A stretch of 64,000 nucleotides of DNA from Pilasporangium apinafurcum (lineage: Eukaryota > Oomycota > Peronosporomycetes > Pythiales > Pythiaceae). Position 1 is the first letter of the stretch. Every line of letters begins with the position of its first letter. A program made the translations under genes and the position numbers. The notes below the pieces were generated by a model. The model was given only the letters and a program-made list of their open reading frames with translations. It was not told where the DNA came from and did not search any database. Positions 44,697 through 53,931 of the stretch are shown here, piece after piece. Location: positions 62,001-126,000 of the forward strand of contig BCKE01000046.1 of NCBI GenBank assembly GCA_001600495.1, given 5' to 3'.

Positions 44697-45765
44697 ATGA
44701 TGTTTCCCCTTGTTTGTAGCAACTTTTCGACCTTCATTCAACAACCAGCATCACCACAAAGACTGCAGATGCCACCCTTATTCGGAAACTTTGCGCCTTG
44801 CAAAGCACTTCTTTTGTCTATTGAAGCCACTCACTCAATGCAGTTGCAGACGCTGGAAGCATTCTTCACACACGGCGAGACCCCCTGTGGTGACGATGGG
44901 ACAGTATCAGCAGACGCTAGTCATACTACTATCGAGCTAGAGAGCATTCTGTATGTGCATGGGCCCGTACATGCCGGTCAGACATCGCTGCTCCTGCAGT
45001 ATGGGTTTACACAAGCTAAGAAGGAGCAAGACGTGGTGCTCGTCATGTGTGGTGATGGCAAAACCGAGAAACCTGTATTTGTGCCCATCACATCGTGCGC
45101 GAAATGTGGTTTCCCAACACAGACTGGAATGGATAACCAGGTCTGGCGACGGATTCAAATCAAGTGAGTGACAGGCATAGATATCAGACAGTGAAACTTA
45201 AACCTGCTTACTTCGTGTGGTGAATAGATACTTGCAAACGAATGCAGAACTGCAACATTTCCTTTGCTCATTCCACTTAGTGCAGAACAGAAGCTCTGTG
45301 CTTCTGATTGATGGATTTGATCGCTTTTTTCCAAGCGGGAGGTGCGTGGTCATCTGTATGCAATGGACACCACCTATATGCGGATACGGCATTGCTCATA
45401 TTTTTGTGAATGCTTGCAGTCATAAGGGCAATGTATACCAGACACTAGCATTTTTGTACGAGACATTGTTGTTTATGAAGCAGAATGCTCCGACAGCTAA
45501 TGCACAAGCCGTTGTCACGGGAATTACGGAGTCGTTCGTCTTGGAAAATCGCTATGCACTTCGTCGATGGTGCAGGTTCATACAAATTACTCCTGATTTG
45601 AGCGTCAACGCCGAGTTTCTACTACAAGAAGAAAGAGACCAACATGTAGATCACGAAAAGGAAGACGTTGAAGACATGAATCAAATGCGATACGAATACG
45701 CACCACCAGACGCTCACAACGACGGAATCTTTCGATTATTGGATGTTCGACATAAGTGCAGATAA
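44697..45765 (+). CDS. SWSAP1-like RecA-fold ATPase (RAD51-paralogue partner)
   Basis: Exons 44697-45163 and 45228-45765, 64-nt phase-2 intron; 334 residues from the ATG at 44697 (310 from 44769). A RecA-like core starts at about residue 85 with VHGPVHAGQTSLLLQYGF. The Walker A Lys is replaced by Gln (GxxxxGQT). The segment RRIQIKYLQTNAELQHFLC runs over the intron and matches SWSAP1, followed by Walker B-like SSVLLIDGFDRFF. The last 60 residues are acidic and unrecognised. SWSAP1 with SWS1 supports RAD51 loading in homologous recombination. If the Gln is correct, ATP hydrolysis is doubtful. Confidence 0.65.
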
Positions 45766-45972
45766 CCGTGCAGGTGGCTTTATTATTGCAGTTTTTGTTT
45801 TTTTCTTACATGGTGGTGGGGGTAAATATGACTCATTCTCTACTACTAATGTTAAGGTTCTACTAGATGTGTTTGCCATTTTGATGATTCTCTGTTCTAT
45901 ACCGTCGTAATCTGTTTGTTTACCTATTTTTCTATTATGTGCGCGCTCTTCCTGTAATGCATCACAACTGAG

Positions 45973-48209
45973 TCACGATGTAGCTTTTGGTGTCAGATGA
46001 TGATTTGCTGGTGCTGTTGTAGCGTTCGTAGATGCTCCTGCTCTCACAGCGATGACAGCCGGTATTGACGCTGTTGCTGATGCCTCCAGACGCTTCTTTA
46101 TCCAGCCACCTGCTCGCAAAGTGATCATCTGCATAGCGAGAACACAAGCGTAGTGAGTCCATTGTCAACCAGTCACTATCCAACATTCATATCAAGGTTC
46201 ATACATCTGCGATGTGTTCTTTGACGTTGCCCGGCAGTAGTGCATGCGACTGTAACCGTTGAAGTACAGCAAAGTACTCATCCATTGTCCGCCGCGACGC
46301 AGGACTTGAGCCATCAAGCAAATCGCCAACCTGAGAAGTCAATCGGTTAGTCCAATTTATACTAATCAACTTACCAAGCTCATCCATGACATACCAAAGA
46401 CAGTAATTGACAGGCAGCTTCAATAATCTCGCCATGAGGCGTCACTTCATCCTCCAACATCATGGCAACGCACACGTGCATGATATTCTCTGTCAGTAAT
46501 TGACGTCGAAACAATTCCCCGATGAATCCAACATTGCGCAGCATGCATCGCCTTCGCCATGAATGTTGTGATAGATTCATGATATTGCCTCCGCCAGCCT
46601 TGGTGTTGGTAGCAGTTCCCTTCTGGCTTTTGCCACTCTGTTGGGGTACTTCAGGCTCTTCAATCAGCGCTTCATAGCACTTTGTCAACAGGATCCGACG
46701 GAAATTGATCGTTTTAGCCCCTTCCTTAAATTCCGGCGTCTTCTCCGATATGCCCGTGCAGAGCTGAGCATATGAATCACTGTTTAGAGTACAGGTATAT
46801 CACACAACGTTAATCCCTATCTTTGGTCAACCAGTCAAATTCAGATAGTCACTCACCACAGCGATGGTTCTGCAATTGCATGATCAAAAAGCAAGCCGAT
46901 TACTTCTTGTAGTGTGTGTGTGCACGTGATTGTGATCTCCACAAAAGACTCAAGAATCGAGCTCACTGTCTCAGGACCAACATCATCCAATAAACTACAG
47001 ATTCACATGTGGAGTCAAGCAAGTATGTTAACAACAGAGTCATGCCAGTAGCAAGATAACACGTAGTATACGCACGTCGCAAGGCGTCTCTTCGCATTCA
47101 CAGCTTCTTCAATCGGATTAATGTTTGGCGCCGCAGATCGGCCATTGCCCAGATCACTACCAGACGCAGCTGTCGCGGCAGCCGCATCCAATGCTTTGTC
47201 TGGGGGTCCAGTGTAGAGCCCCATAGCAGCGGCATACTCATTGGGATTAAAGTAACACACCAATGATGAGTCATAATGCATCGCCATGGATTCGTCCGCT
47301 CTTAGCCGATTTTTATCCTTTTGTTTCGCTGATTTGCTTTTGCTTTTCTTGTCCCCCATTACATTTGTCGCCAATAATTCCATCAATGTGAAATCTTCCG
47401 GCATCATTTGATACAAAGGCTGGAACTAAAGACATACGAAGTTATTATGCTTTTCTATCAATTGGTTGATGTCATCAATCACCAAGCAAACCTGAAGCAA
47501 CTCAGCAACGGTATACACCAACCGTCCCTTAATGTGCTTGCCGATCTTCTGCATTCTCAACATCCATGCAACAGTGAGAAAGGATGGCAAGCCAGTTTGC
47601 AATATGAGCTTAGACGTACAGGCACTGTCGGAGTCGGTGCACGCACAATGTCAGGAATTCCAGCAGGTTCACGATAACAGAGCGATTGAAACTTTGCATA
47701 TAGACGTAGAAGTAGAATCATCAGGTCAGGTGTATGCCAATTTGACACCCATAAGCACATACCGCTAGTAGAAACTCATTTGAATATGTCCATCGACCAT
47801 TGAAACCGCCGTAGAATGCGGCATCCTATCGACCAGTAGACAAGAGCAAGTGTGTTCACAGACATCATTCAGAATGATCAGCATCCTCAGCTGTAGTTGA
47901 GTTTCGCCACAATACAACGCACATATGGCACGGCATCTTCTCCGGTCATCGCCACTATTTCACTCGCCATAGCAGCATTAGTTGTGGCAGCGAAAGGTGC
48001 CTTATCTGCATCCACTTCAGTAGTGCCAAGCGATGAAGAAGCCAATGGAGCTGCTGCAGCGGTGTTGACTGCAATTGCTGGTGTGGAGAAGCTAGAGCAA
48101 ACGTAAAGGACAGGAGGTCAGCAAATATGATGAGTACAGATCGACGTCAAGTGTAGTGGGGTACCCACCTGGGAACAAATTCTCCGGCGTTTGGATTCAG
48201 TCGCGACAT
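45973..48209 (-). CDS. eIF4G: Compact eIF4G-like translation initiation factor (PAM2, two eIF4E-binding motifs, MIF4G)
   Basis: Minus strand, ten exons: 48209-48169, 48091-47923, 47825-47763, 47691-47620, 47548-47492, 47425-47076, 46994-46857, 46779-46395, 46330-46205 and 46128-45973; every junction is GT-AG and in phase; 518 residues. The N-terminus MSRLNPNAGEFVP is a PAM2 motif (PABP MLLE binding). YSNEFLL (about 84-90) followed by FQSLCYREPAGIPDI resembles the eIF4E-binding site of eIF4G; a second copy, YTVAELL (about 127-133) followed by FQPLYQMMPEDF, stands 43 residues later. The MIF4G domain (about 235-490) has AKRRLATLLDDVGPET, EVIGLLFDHAIAEPSL, INFRRILLTKCY, NVGFIGELFRRQLLTENIMH and MITLRAGGW. 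No MA3 or W2 domain follows. It should bridge cap-bound eIF4E to eIF4A and eIF3. The short exons 3-5 rest on splice signals and motif continuity. Confidence 0.8.
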
Positions 48210-48720
48210 CTTTCTCCTTTGGTTCCTTCTCAGTCCAATTTACCAGTTTTCACTTGCCGTTGTTGGAGAGATTTTGCAATTGCTGGAGGAATGCCGCAAC
48301 CGGTTTTAAGCGAAAATTTGTCTTGGGAAGGCATAATAGCAAAAGTGGAGGTAATTTTGACCATTTTAGGGTTAGATACCTTCTTCCGGTAAATAAACAA
48401 TGTAATTTACCGTTTTCGGAAAGATATACCGTGGAAAGAGTTGACAACCGAGAATGGCTACATTCATCAAGCGAAAGAATGATATTCGTGAAAAATGCAT
48501 TGAAAAAGTAGCTGATACGAGCAAAATCCACTACGCAAGGAGGTAGTCATGTATAGAATGCAGTAAATCAAGACATAGTAATAGACAAAGGATCGAATGC
48601 TAAGAAGATGTTGATAGAAATGCTTTTGAAGGTGGTACCATTTGGTTTTGCCTCACTAGCCCTTTATACAACCAAACATCAGCACTTTCAATGTCGCCGC
48701 TGCTTCATGATTCAACGCAC
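48210..48720. other. Spacer between eIF4G promoter and lipase 1
   Basis: 511 bp. An 8-bp inverted repeat (CGGTAAAT/ATTTACCG) lies at 48387-48412. No gene seen. Confidence 0.5.
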
Positions 48721-50220
48721 TTATGCGCGAAGTCGGCGTGCGCCTGTATCCGCGGATCCACTGGTGCTTGGGGTCGTATTGTTGAGGACGCTCGCACACA
48801 GACTCGCAGCATAATCATTGATAGGCGAGTTACACAGCGCTTGCACGTCTTCACTCGTTTGCACAGCCGCCGTGGCCGCTGAAAGCGCGTTCATGGCTTC
48901 TTCTAGCGCAAGTGCAGCAGCTTCCTCATCTGCCGTAAGTGACCCGGAGGTAGAACCTTCACTTTCAAGCTGTCGGAGCCTTGTCGCGGTGGTAGTATCC
49001 GCTGTCAGCGTCTTCAGCAGCAGCGCGTGGGCCATGTAAAGTCCCCTGATCTGCGTATGCAAAGTGATGCCAATGACCGCCAAGTGATCTAAGCGGTTGA
49101 GCGTCCCCAAGCTGTTCCATTTGCCCTTGCCAGAAAAGCCACGCCATTTCACGAGCGTACCGGTGGAGTCCTTCAGCTGCGAAATGACCGGGACAGATCC
49201 ATCGTTGGGCTGCCAGTCTTCAGTCAATCCTTCCGAGATGGGGAAACGGCTACCAATGAAAGTAGCAGCGACCTGTAGTGTCGAGATCATGGTCAAGTTG
49301 TTAGGAACATGGATGGTCAAACCAGCGTCATCCTTGGTTGCGTGGGTATCCTGCGTGGCGTAACTGAAGTAGTAGATGTTCGGAAGCGTCCTGACCCACA
49401 CATTTTCGGCAGCGGCGCCGGGCGTGGAGAGACTGACCATGCACGAGTCGGCCGTGAGAAACGCACGGGACGTAAATGCGCGGTTAACGTAATCTGTCAA
49501 CAACTCATTTTCCCCCTTTGGCGCAAAACCCCACTGGTCCATCTTGACATCGTAGTTGAGGGATGGGTCAGAAAGATTGAAACCAATCAATGCCAACGTG
49601 TCAGGCAACAATCCTGTCACACTACTCCCAACTTGAGCCAGTCCATCAACCAACGTTGTGCCCTGGTTGGGTGTGGAGATAGTCGTGATTGAGTGCACCC
49701 AGTTCTTCCCGCCGGCGAACAGCGAAGATGATGCGGGGTCTTCGGTGATGGGAGCACCAGTCGTACCTTCGGACAGCAATTGTGCGAGCATACGAATAGT
49801 TGTGCCACCCATACTGTGACCAATCAAGTGGATTTTGTTGATTTGTCCTTTAGTATTCGTGTTCCCCCATTCTGGATACAATCCCTTATACGTGCGACCG
49901 TAGCGGTCGTGTCCATGCGTGGACGAGTGATTGAGACCGTAGTCAACAGTTCCCCCTTTGATAATGGCGTAAAGTTCACAGGCGCGGTCCCAATTACTGG
50001 AGAAGGGGCCAACGGCAGCGGTGTAGACTGTGTAGCCCTGTTTCTTGAGTTGTTCTTGGAGATCGCCTTGAATGCCGCCCCAGTACGGAAGGCCGACGAG
50101 TTCATCCCGTCCCCATCCCAATAGACCATTCACTAGGACGATGGGGTAATTGTTGGTGGCCACCGCCACCATCGGCGCAAGCGCTAGAAAGAGGAGAGCT
50201 GTCAGGCGACGCAGTGACAT
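48721..50220 (-). CDS. Secreted lipase 1, bacterial family I.5 type
   Basis: 499 residues, single exon, ATG at 50220. Signal peptide (MSLRRLTALLFLALAPMVAVA) is followed directly by the mature start NNYPIVLVNGLLGWGRDEL. The sequence follows Geobacillus L1/staphylococcal lipases along the whole catalytic domain: YWGGIQGDLQ, GPFSSNWDRACELYA, VDYGLNHSSTHGHDRYGR, nucleophile elbow GHSMGG, KMDQWGF, acid in NDGSVPVIS, and catalytic His in LDHLAVIG. The four zinc ligands of L1 (Asp61, His81, His87, Asp238 numbering) are all present. The C-terminal 100 residues are Ala/Thr/Ser-rich with two Cys and end in RRLRA. It should be a secreted triacylglycerol lipase. Confidence 0.93.
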   Translation of the reverse strand: MSLRRLTALLFLALAPMVAVATNNYPIVLVNGLLGWGRDELVGLPYWGGIQGDLQEQLKKQGYTVYTAAVGPFSSNWDRACELYAIIKGGTVDYGLNHSSTHGHDRYGRTYKGLYPEWGNTNTKGQINKIHLIGHSMGGTTIRMLAQLLSEGTTGAPITEDPASSSLFAGGKNWVHSITTISTPNQGTTLVDGLAQVGSSVTGLLPDTLALIGFNLSDPSLNYDVKMDQWGFAPKGENELLTDYVNRAFTSRAFLTADSCMVSLSTPGAAAENVWVRTLPNIYYFSYATQDTHATKDDAGLTIHVPNNLTMISTLQVAATFIGSRFPISEGLTEDWQPNDGSVPVISQLKDSTGTLVKWRGFSGKGKWNSLGTLNRLDHLAVIGITLHTQIRGLYMAHALLLKTLTADTTTATRLRQLESEGSTSGSLTADEEAAALALEEAMNALSAATAAVQTSEDVQALCNSPINDYAASLCASVLNNTTPSTSGSADTGARRLRA

Positions 50221-50271
50221 CGTCTAGAGTGTTGACACGGGCTGGAGAGATTGTAGACTTAAACCTGAAGA

Positions 50272-50288
50272 GGTAAAAGTGAGAATGA
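50272..50288 (-). promoter_or_regulatory. Inr+FPR-type core promoter of lipase 1
   Basis: On the minus strand TCATTCTCACTTTTACC, 52 bases before the ATG; fits the oomycete initiator plus flanking promoter element. Confidence 0.6.
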
Positions 50289-50496
50289 CAAGCTTTTTGA
50301 TTCGGACAGTCATGTGGGCAACGTGTCTCGCTGTGTGAAATAAATGGACACCTCTCTGGTCATTACGTTGGGTAACAAGAGGGAGCCTGTTGATTTTGCT
50401 TCAATGTTGGATTATGCCGTGAGTAGTTTCCGGGTCCATATGCACATGGCGATGTGACGAAAACAGGCGCCAGGACAACTATTTGGCTGATGGCGT

Positions 50497-50511
50497 TGAC
50501 ATCAGCTCATA
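50497..50511. promoter_or_regulatory. Shared upstream 15-mer TGACATCAGCTCATA (lipase 1)
   Basis: Found 277 bases upstream of lipase 1 and again 329 bases upstream of lipase 2; TGACATCA resembles a bZIP site. Confidence 0.4.
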
Positions 50512-50828
50512 TGCGCATCCAAGACCATCTGGGGGCACTGAGGACAACGTTTTTACGTTTTTGCAATAGAATCTTTCATTACTAAGCACACTTGAGGATA
50601 CCCTGCATCTTCTCTCGCACCAGATTATGGAGCTCCAATCTTGAAGCAGTGACCATTAGCACATTCTGTGTCTTTCTTCCCTAAGATCACCAGTGAGTAG
50701 CGAAGGGACTTGCATCAATACGCAAACAAAATAAGCATATACAATTTAAATGACAAATTTATCAATCAAAGAATTTATCTATTTAGATGTGGCAACATGC
50801 TGTTGTATCCATAACCTTTACACCTTGC

Positions 50829-52262
50829 TTACACTCGGAGGTATCGTGTGTCAGTAGAGCTGCTGGAGCTGAGGAGATAGCTACACCAGCTGGTGATGAG
50901 GTTGTTGGCTGGGGATGCACAAAGCGTCTCCACATCTGCTAGTGATTGAACAGCACTAGTAACTTGCGCGAAAGAATCGATGGCGGATTGGAGAGCAGTA
51001 GCTGCTTCGGTAGTCGCAGCCGATCCACTGGAGCTGTCGACAGTTTCCAGCGATGATAGCATAGCTGCATGGGCTGCGTAGAGGTCTATGATCTCCGGAT
51101 GCAACGTGATGCCCATCATACCCAAGTGATCCACACCCTGGAACGTACCCAAGAAGCTCCACTTGCCCTTTGTAGCTTCGCCTGTCCATTCCTGCGACGT
51201 ACCTGTGGAATCCTGGATTTGTGAAATCACCGGGACAGCACCATCGTTGGCCAACCAGGCGTCAGTTAGCCCTTCATTCACAGCGAAGCGGCTCCCAGTA
51301 AAGTTAGCCGTGAACTGCAGTGTCTCGATGGTTGTGTATTCATTGGCCGTTTCAATGGCGAGTCCATTAGTATCTACACCAGCGGTAGTCGTTCGCGCGG
51401 CATAACTGAAGTAGTAGACGTTCGGGAGTGTCGTGACCCAGGTATTCTCGTAAGCAGCGCCCGCTGTCGACAGACTGACCAAGCATGAGTCAGCTGTGAG
51501 GAATGCAGAGGAACTGAAGGCGCGGATGATATAGTCGGCCAGCAATTCATCTTCACCGCGAGCCTCGAACCCCCACTGATCCAGCTTGACATCGTAGGCA
51601 ATTGACGGATCTGACACGTTGAAGCCCAGCAGTGTCAAGGTATCTGGTAGCAGCCCCATGACGCTGCTCGCAACTTCCGTGAGTCCATCGACGAGTTGCG
51701 TGCCTTGATTGGGGGATGCAACGGTCGTGATCGAGTGCACCCAGTCATGGCCGCCAGCAAACAAAGTAGAGGATGCAGGATCTTCATACACAGGAGAACC
51801 AGTGCTGCCGCTAGCCAGCATCTGCGCGAGCATGCGGATGGTAGTCCCACCCATGCTGTGGCCAATCAAGTGGATTTTATTGATCTCGCCGTCTTCGTTC
51901 GTCGTCCCCCATTCTGGATACAATCCCTCATACGTACGACCGTAGCGATCGTGGCCATAGGTGAGCGAGTTATTGTAGCCATAATCAACAGTTCCCCCTT
52001 TGATGATAGCGTAGAGTTCACAGGCGCGGTCCCAATTGCTAGAGAATGGGCCAACTCCAGCAGTGTAGACAGTGTAGCCCTGTGATTTCAGTTGCTCTTG
52101 GAGATCACCCTGGACACCACCCCAGTACGGCAGACCGATGATTTCATCTCTTCCCCACCCCAACAATCCATTGACGAGAACGATGGGGTACTTGTTGCTA
52201 GCCAGAGCAGCCATTGGTGCAGTCACAGCGAGCAGGAGCAGCGATGTCAGTCGCAGAAACAT
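50829..52262 (-). CDS. Secreted lipase 2, bacterial family I.5 type, altered zinc site
   Basis: 477 residues, single exon, ATG at 52262. Signal peptide (MFLRLTSLLLLAVTAPMAALA), then NKYPIVLVNGLLGWGRDE. GHSMGG, the acid in NDGAVPVIS and the His in VDHLGMMG complete the catalytic triad. It is closest to lipase 1 (GGTVDYG, GLYPEWG, ITLHPEI). In the zinc-binding segment VDYGYNNSLTYGHDRYGR the residue aligned to His81 of Geobacillus L1 is Asn, whereas Asp61 (NWDRA), His87 and Asp238 (KLDQWG) remain. The C-terminal tail is Ser/Thr-rich with a Cys pair and ends RYLRV. Probably an active secreted lipase with reduced or different metal dependence. Confidence 0.93.
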   Translation of the reverse strand: MFLRLTSLLLLAVTAPMAALASNKYPIVLVNGLLGWGRDEIIGLPYWGGVQGDLQEQLKSQGYTVYTAGVGPFSSNWDRACELYAIIKGGTVDYGYNNSLTYGHDRYGRTYEGLYPEWGTTNEDGEINKIHLIGHSMGGTTIRMLAQMLASGSTGSPVYEDPASSTLFAGGHDWVHSITTVASPNQGTQLVDGLTEVASSVMGLLPDTLTLLGFNVSDPSIAYDVKLDQWGFEARGEDELLADYIIRAFSSSAFLTADSCLVSLSTAGAAYENTWVTTLPNVYYFSYAARTTTAGVDTNGLAIETANEYTTIETLQFTANFTGSRFAVNEGLTDAWLANDGAVPVISQIQDSTGTSQEWTGEATKGKWSFLGTFQGVDHLGMMGITLHPEIIDLYAAHAAMLSSLETVDSSSGSAATTEAATALQSAIDSFAQVTSAVQSLADVETLCASPANNLITSWCSYLLSSSSSTDTRYLRV

Positions 52263-52310
52263 CTTGATTGCTTGCAGCTGGAGAAGCGAAAGGAGACTGA
52301 AGTCTGAGAA

Positions 52311-52327
52311 GGTTAAAGTGAAAATGA
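52311..52327 (-). promoter_or_regulatory. Inr+FPR-type core promoter of lipase 2
   Basis: Minus strand TCATTTTCACTTTAACC, preceded by GC, 49 bases before the ATG. Confidence 0.6.
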
Positions 52328-52590
52328 GCGTCTTGTTCTTTGGTCAATTTGCCTGCTGTGTGTAGGACAGGGATGAAAGGTAGTCAAGTGATGATTGTAA
52401 GCTAATGACATGCAGATCGATCGTGCGGGAAATTGTGGAGGTACTTGATCAATTGGATTTTATTGCACCAACATTTCCGAGTGTAATGGATAAACATGCT
52501 ACTCTCCGCAATAACTAAGGCAGCATGATATGCTCAGTCATGCTTTCTGGGACAACATGATGAAAAAAAGCAAGAACCGCAAGCAATTTG

Positions 52591-52605
52591 TGACATCAGC
52601 TCATA
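52591..52605. promoter_or_regulatory. Shared upstream 15-mer TGACATCAGCTCATA (lipase 2)
   Basis: Exact copy, in the same orientation relative to the gene, of 50497-50511. Confidence 0.4.
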
Positions 52606-53931
52606 CGGTCGCCGAAACCAGCTGGGGTGTTATTTAGGAAGGGCTATGACAAAAGCGGCGAGCACCTGCATTGATATTAATAATTCTTTATATAAGTTTA
52701 TGGCAAAAAGGGAAATTATAAGGTCCTACTTTGACAATTATGGGAGGATGACCAAAGTGAGACAGGATAGCGAGGGAGTGGACTGCCACATGGATGACGA
52801 GCAGCAGTTCCATTGATGGAGTCGAAGCTTTTTTTGTGCCTTCCAACTGGGGTTCTGGTTACTTTTGGGGTTGTAGATCATAGACCAAGTTTACAGTTTG
52901 TACTACAGAGGCTAGGAAAGGCGGTGATAGCGTGCTTCGTATCAGATCGTATTAATAGTAAACATCGAAGTTCATTACTAGCTGATGTGAATTTAATAGA
53001 TAAGATATCTAATGCTCGTAGTCAACTATCAAGAGCAATGGTACTCGCTCCTTCGTCGGTACCCAGAAGATTGTATTCAAATTTGCCGTTTAACCTTTCG
53101 CATCGATACTACTGCGCCACGCTTTCTGGACAATCGCTTTGATTTTTCACACACTTGATCTTCTCAGGTATGCATTGTCATCGCCTCATATCTATTCTTG
53201 AAGAGAAGAATAGTGCTGAAAAGAGCTTGTTCCAGAAAATTTGAAACAAGTTTCCACTTCCATCGATAGGGATTGCTTCGCTTCAAAAAACATTTCAAAG
53301 TGTGTCCTACAGGTAGGAGAAGTGGAGATAGAGACTCAGTAATGTTATTCAAGATTAATACTAATTTATTCATAAATACGAAATTATTCAAATTAAGAAC
53401 ACGAAAATAAAAAATAGTCAAATTTAAAACCATAAATATAGCTGCAAGATGGATTTGGTAACTTAGCCTTCATCAACCTTCATCAGTCATCAAAGAATGA
53501 ACGGAGTAACATGGCATCGTTTTCCAAGTCAGCTACCGGTTGTCATGAGCTATTGAAGACTGAGCTCTTTAAAGACATTACTACTAGTATTTATTAATGC
53601 TGAAGAGCTGTAGTACACACAGACTTCTCCAGGTTGTTGCTAGCAGAGCGCCGAAATGATCAAAGAGATATCAGTATATCGGTTAAGAAGTGCTCGTGAT
53701 ATCGACGCAACAGTCTTGTTGCACAAATGATATATCAACTATGGATCCAAGAATTCATGAATCTGAGAACACTGCAAATCAGTAGTTATATCGATTTTAT
53801 GGAGATTTCTCCCCAACATACATCTTTATAGCCCCAAAGACATACCCTAGACATCCCTTTTCATACCACACCAAAATGCCATACACAGCTCCATACAAAA
53901 CAAGTACAAATTAATCCTCGGGAGTGTGACC
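52606..53931. other. 1.3-kb spacer
   Basis: No supported gene. A roughly 100-codon frame at 52813-53142 has no recognisable features and starts at a TTG. Confidence 0.5.

Larger units (their letters stand above)
50221..50828. other. Spacer between lipases 1 and 2
   Basis: 608 bp with the lipase 1 promoter; contains a 15-mer also found upstream of lipase 2. Confidence 0.5.

Noticed and set aside
47897-48106. Plus-strand Ala-rich 69-residue protein
   Set aside because: It is the antisense shadow of eIF4G exon 2, which has good splice sites and continues the PAM2 exon in phase.
48721-52262. Lipases as classical RxLR effectors
   Set aside because: The RxLR-like string is at the extreme C-terminus, not 30-60 residues after the signal peptide, and no dEER follows.
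52813-53142. About 109-codon frame between lipases 2 and 3
   Set aside because: Begins at TTG, shows no domain or homologue pattern, and has no splice partners.
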